DNA of 64,000 nt from Cokeromyces recurvatus (taxonomy: Eukaryota; Mucoromycota; Mucoromycetes; Mucorales; Mucoraceae). The position numbers and the translations under genes were made by a program. Positions 60,717 to 64,000 of the stretch are shown in pieces. The DNA lies in the NCBI RefSeq assembly GCF_025118155.1, contig NW_026251394.1, forward strand, positions 744,001 through 808,000, read 5' to 3'. Positions within the stretch are counted from its first letter, which is position 1. Every line of letters begins with the position of its first letter. The notes beneath the pieces are model-generated. The model did not search any database. It had not been told where the DNA came from and was given only the letters and a program-made list of their open reading frames with translations.

Positions 60717-63125
60717 TTATTCATTATTTTTAGACGTAATTATAGATTCTATATATTTTAATTTGTGTAGTACAGCCTCACTAAATGGGATATCGTTAGA
60801 TACCATATCTTGCATAATAATATCCTTGGCTAAATCAGGTTTATTCAATCTTAATAATCCATTCACAAGTTTCATATAAGTCCTTTCATCTGCTTTTATC
60901 CCCGTCTCATTTTCCATTTGAGTGATATATTGACGTGCTTTACTTATTCTCCCTTTCATTGATACAACATAAATTAAATTTTCGTATACTTCTTTAGGTG
61001 GTTTAAAACCACGTGTTCGCATGGATTTGAATAACTTCTCAGCAATATTCGCATACTTTGGATCCTTTGTAGCTACATCCAACAAAATTTTAAACGTTAA
61101 ATCATTACATACGATCGGTTTATTCTGTTCACTTGGAAACAAATTTCCCCGATTATTGCGTAATAAGATATTTGTTACATAACCAACATGATTACGTTTC
61201 AGTAGGTTCATTAACGCAATATTGTTTAGAAAGACTTGATCAAATCGAGAACCATTGGCTTCCGTTAGTAGACTATCATAGATGCTTTTGTGCATATCAC
61301 TTTCAGGGCTATAAAATGCAAGCATAGTACGTAATGTAGTTTCATCAGGCGCCACATTGACAAGCTTCATATGATCCAAGATGTCATATACTTTATCAGG
61401 ATTGACAGGATTATCTTCCATAGCTACGATACGTAGTAATAGATTAAAATCAACCACGTCAGGTCCAGTTGTATGGGTGGCAACTGATTGAAAGGCAGCC
61501 TTTGCCGAATCGATATCACCACGAGAGATATAACAGGAAATGAGTGAAGTTAAACCTCGATGTGTAAGGGATAGACCGAGTGTTTCACTATAACGAAAGA
61601 CCCTTTCAAATAATTCAAGCTCTCCTGTATGTGAACATAGTCTAAATAAAGTACGTACTGCTAATCTGGCAGTATTAGGATCTAAATAAGGTAGAATGGA
61701 TTCAATTTCAGATGACAGCTCGAGGGCTAAATTATATTGTCGAGAGAGAACGATAGAACGGAAAACGTAAACACGTGTCTCGGAGCTCATACCTCCTGGG
61801 TATAATTCTTGACATTTTTTATATAATCGCATGGTATCAACATGGTGTCTCTTCTTTGCTGCAGCTACAATTAAGGATTGTATAACATCTAATGGTAAAT
61901 CAACTTTATTTTCTTCCATCTTTTCCCAAATATGAATCGCATTTTCAATGTTTGTATTTGCTACATTCCAGTGTATCAATTTTCTAGCACAAAATTGAGC
62001 ATTTGATATGTCCTTCATAAACAACGTGTCTGTTAATAAATTCTCTGCTATATATGATTTGCCAGTATATATACATTTTGTAACCAAGTGCTTTACAATC
62101 ATCCTAGTACTCATATCCAACTGCCTCTTTTGCATATAAATCAATCGCATTTCATTTAACCGACCTTGTTCCAAACAATCTAGAGCAAACAAGTCGAACA
62201 CTTTATCTAATAATTCGTGACTATTTGATTCATGTTGATCTATAAGCTGCGTTAACTCCTGACTAGGGTGATTGATTTTCAAAAACTCTGCTGCTGCTTG
62301 CAATTGATGATTGAACATCATACACATTATAACTGACCGCACACTGTCTCTTGTCAGTGTCTTTTCTAATGATTTTAAATGAGATAACCAAAAATCAATT
62401 CTATCTTGCCTCCTTTTTTTGGAAAGTACTCTGAAAACCGAGTCATATGCAGCCATACTCATACTCCATTTATGTTCAGCTTCTGTTAATAACTTTTCTG
62501 CCTCTTCGTCCCAACCTAATTCTGAAGCCAAATAAATCATCTTTTCTGCATCTTCTAAACGAAATTTTGTCAAACTAGATAAACTATCGCTTTTGAGATC
62601 TGCTAGAATATAAAAGGCATGTCGAAGCGTGTTATAGGTTAATGGATCGTCAGGATGAGCATCATCGGTAAAATGAGCAATAAAGCGATCCATATCCTGT
62701 TGTGTTAATTGACGAACTAAATGGCTTTGCTTTTTTATAATTTGATAATTTTCTAATAATCGTTTTCTCAATTGGCGTCGAAGAATTGTTTTTTTCACAT
62801 GTGAGGAATAAGGCAATAAAGTAGGGTCGGATGATTTTAATGATTGGTATAATTCACGTCTAAAATTGTCTAATGGTTTGGTATGAAGAACAGGAGTTTG
62901 TATCATATTCGTTTGTAATGGTGAATATCCTGTTGGTATTTCTGTTTTCTTTGTTACCATATTGCGGGATATTTGAACTATGAGGGGCTTACTACTACTA
63001 ATACTACTTCTACCACCACCACCACCACTACTACTACTACGCTTTGAAAGACAATCAAGACATAGTTTTGCAAATAATCGTTGAGATCTCCAAATTTTTT
63101 TTGTTAAAATTGATTGAAATGACAT
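60717..63125 (-). CDS. Mitochondrial pentatricopeptide repeat (PPR) protein
   Basis: Organelle RNA-binding helical-repeat protein, likely acting in mitochondrial RNA stability or translation. A single exon encodes 802 aa, unusual in this intron-rich window. The N-terminus (MSFQSILTKKIWRSQRLFAK, then a serine/glycine run) is basic and suits a mitochondrial presequence. Helical pairs of about 35 residues follow, for example GLTSLISCYISRGDIDSAKAAF, VDFNLLLRIVAM with KVYDILDHMKLVNVAPDETT, FKILLDVATKDPKYANIAEKLF with MRTRGFKPPKEVY, and LIYVVSMKGRISKARQYI with MENETGIKADERTY. The pattern x-P-D/N-x-x-T/S-Y at repeat starts is that of PPRs. It may correspond to one of the fungal PPR translational activators, but which one is unclear. 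The ATG at 63123-63125 was chosen; a longer reading would need TTG. Confidence 0.85.
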   Translation of the reverse strand: MSFQSILTKKIWRSQRLFAKLCLDCLSKRSSSSGGGGGRSSISSSKPLIVQISRNMVTKKTEIPTGYSPLQTNMIQTPVLHTKPLDNFRRELYQSLKSSDPTLLPYSSHVKKTILRRQLRKRLLENYQIIKKQSHLVRQLTQQDMDRFIAHFTDDAHPDDPLTYNTLRHAFYILADLKSDSLSSLTKFRLEDAEKMIYLASELGWDEEAEKLLTEAEHKWSMSMAAYDSVFRVLSKKRRQDRIDFWLSHLKSLEKTLTRDSVRSVIMCMMFNHQLQAAAEFLKINHPSQELTQLIDQHESNSHELLDKVFDLFALDCLEQGRLNEMRLIYMQKRQLDMSTRMIVKHLVTKCIYTGKSYIAENLLTDTLFMKDISNAQFCARKLIHWNVANTNIENAIHIWEKMEENKVDLPLDVIQSLIVAAAKKRHHVDTMRLYKKCQELYPGGMSSETRVYVFRSIVLSRQYNLALELSSEIESILPYLDPNTARLAVRTLFRLCSHTGELELFERVFRYSETLGLSLTHRGLTSLISCYISRGDIDSAKAAFQSVATHTTGPDVVDFNLLLRIVAMEDNPVNPDKVYDILDHMKLVNVAPDETTLRTMLAFYSPESDMHKSIYDSLLTEANGSRFDQVFLNNIALMNLLKRNHVGYVTNILLRNNRGNLFPSEQNKPIVCNDLTFKILLDVATKDPKYANIAEKLFKSMRTRGFKPPKEVYENLIYVVSMKGRISKARQYITQMENETGIKADERTYMKLVNGLLRLNKPDLAKDIIMQDMVSNDIPFSEAVLHKLKYIESIITSKNNE

Positions 63126-63495
63126 TCGATCTTTTTTTTTTTTTCCTCCTTTCAAGTAAAAATAAAGGTATATATTTAATTATATATAATATGTTATAGG
63201 CAGATTCTTATGAAAGGATGTCGAATATCGAATATAAAAGGAATGCCCCTCAATTCTATAAAATTTAAGCAGGGCTTCTTAATTTTTTTCCTTCCGCTTT
63301 TTTTTTTTTTTTTTTTTTTCTATGTGTCATCGGCTACTGAATTTATAACAAAACGTCAAAAATCAGTTCAATAAATATGATGAAAAGTGAATGATAGATG
63401 ATTGCTTTAGGAATATATATTTGCGTAAATTATAGAAAATATGATTGAGCAAATTCAATCATGCTTACATAAAGTGAACTAGGAAAGAAGAAAAA

Positions 63496-63526
<31 letters not shown>

Positions 63527-64000
63527 AGAGAATAATAGTAATAAATACCTGCAATATGTATACGAGATGCCAGGAAAGGGACATAAAAGATTTCATTAAA
63601 TTTAGCCTGTGCTTCATGTTATAGCCCTTGTTCATATAACAATTAGAAGGCAGGAGTATTCGAAACAGAAGAAGTTTAGCTTAAAAGAATGAACTAAAAG
63701 AGATAACAACTTTGATTATTCAAGGGATTATATTATAACATATTTTACTTGAGAACTCTAATAAAAATGTGCAAGTAATGCATCTAACTTCTTACATTAT
63801 AACAAACAAGTATATATTATTTAATCATAACAGTCTACTAGTGCAAATAAGGTATCTATCTATTTCTAGTGCCTCTAAACACATTTATAAGCGAATCTCA
63901 ACTACTTTAACGTCTTAGATATCCTACTATTTGACTATCCATAGGACTGTTTATCTCTATTGGTGATAATAGTTATTTTAGACTTCAAAATCCATGATAA
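63126..64000. other. Right-edge intergenic region, no gene seen
   Basis: 875 bp upstream of the PPR gene with a T tract (about 63299-63319), an A tract followed by GA repeats (about 63490-63529) and AT-rich unique sequence to the edge. No coding frame or RNA is recognised. Confidence 0.65.

Overview
The window is nuclear DNA from a filamentous fungus, most likely an early-diverging one in Mucoromycota/Mucorales. It is very AT-rich. Almost every gene is broken by short GT-AG introns of about 50-100 nt, homopolymer and TA tracts are abundant, and 5' UTRs are pyrimidine-rich. The products are typical fungal ones: MID1, a KIN1-type kinase, a ROM2-type RhoGEF, PAN1, THI6/THI20 bifunctional enzymes and a PCL-like cyclin. 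Degraded Fanzor and LINE elements of a kind I associate with Mucorales support this. The genus cannot be fixed from the sequence. I chained exons by splice consensus, reading frame and protein-family similarity, and exon lengths close in frame for all multi-exon models unless stated.

Layout. 1-2482 (-): exocyst SEC15, cut off at the left edge. 2813-3695 (+): remains or exons of a small four-helix membrane protein. 3721-6269 (-): KIN1/MARK-like kinase. 7800-10670 (+): broken Fanzor (eukaryotic TnpB-like) element. 12066-12743 (+): ALG13. 13115-14693 (+): MID1 calcium-channel subunit. 15275-16628 (-): eEF1B-gamma. 16629-20083: gene-free AT-rich stretch. 20084-23466 (+): Rho GEF, followed 111 bp later by 23578-27830 (+): PAN1/intersectin-like endocytic scaffold. 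28072-28576 (-): MED30-like Mediator subunit. 28633-29654 (-): O-methyltransferase. 30010-32240 (-): DHA1 drug/H+ antiporter. 34441-35540 (-): cyclin. 37631-40232 (+): COG2. 40297-42381 (-): membrane-anchored FkbM methyltransferase. 42740-44437 (-): MT-A70 family protein. 45081-48214 (+): MLH1. 48354-49215 (-): DUF3455 secreted protein. 50116-52118 (+): THI20-type enzyme. 52330-53430: LINE and Fanzor debris. 53881-55644 (+): HAS1 helicase. 56040-57688 (+): THI6-type enzyme. 57820-58944 (-): HSD10-like dehydrogenase. 59735-60654 (+): secreted protein of unknown function. 60717-63125 (-): mitochondrial PPR protein. 63126-64000: nothing seen.

Functional links. Several genes serve polarized growth and membrane traffic: SEC15, KIN1, RhoGEF, PAN1, COG2 and MID1. 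Two bifunctional thiamine enzymes, THI20-type and THI6-type, lie within 8 kb on the same strand with only HAS1 and transposon debris between them. Together they supply HMP-PP, HET-P and the final coupling to thiamine phosphate. Many neighbours are convergent with only 60-240 bp between stop codons.

The best candidates for a second look are the decayed Fanzor element with its second tail fragment 43 kb away, the MT-A70 protein with DPPL in place of DPPW, the MLH1 C-terminus that stops just before the usual FERC end, and the EH-EH-coiled coil-SH3-SH3 architecture of the PAN1-like protein.
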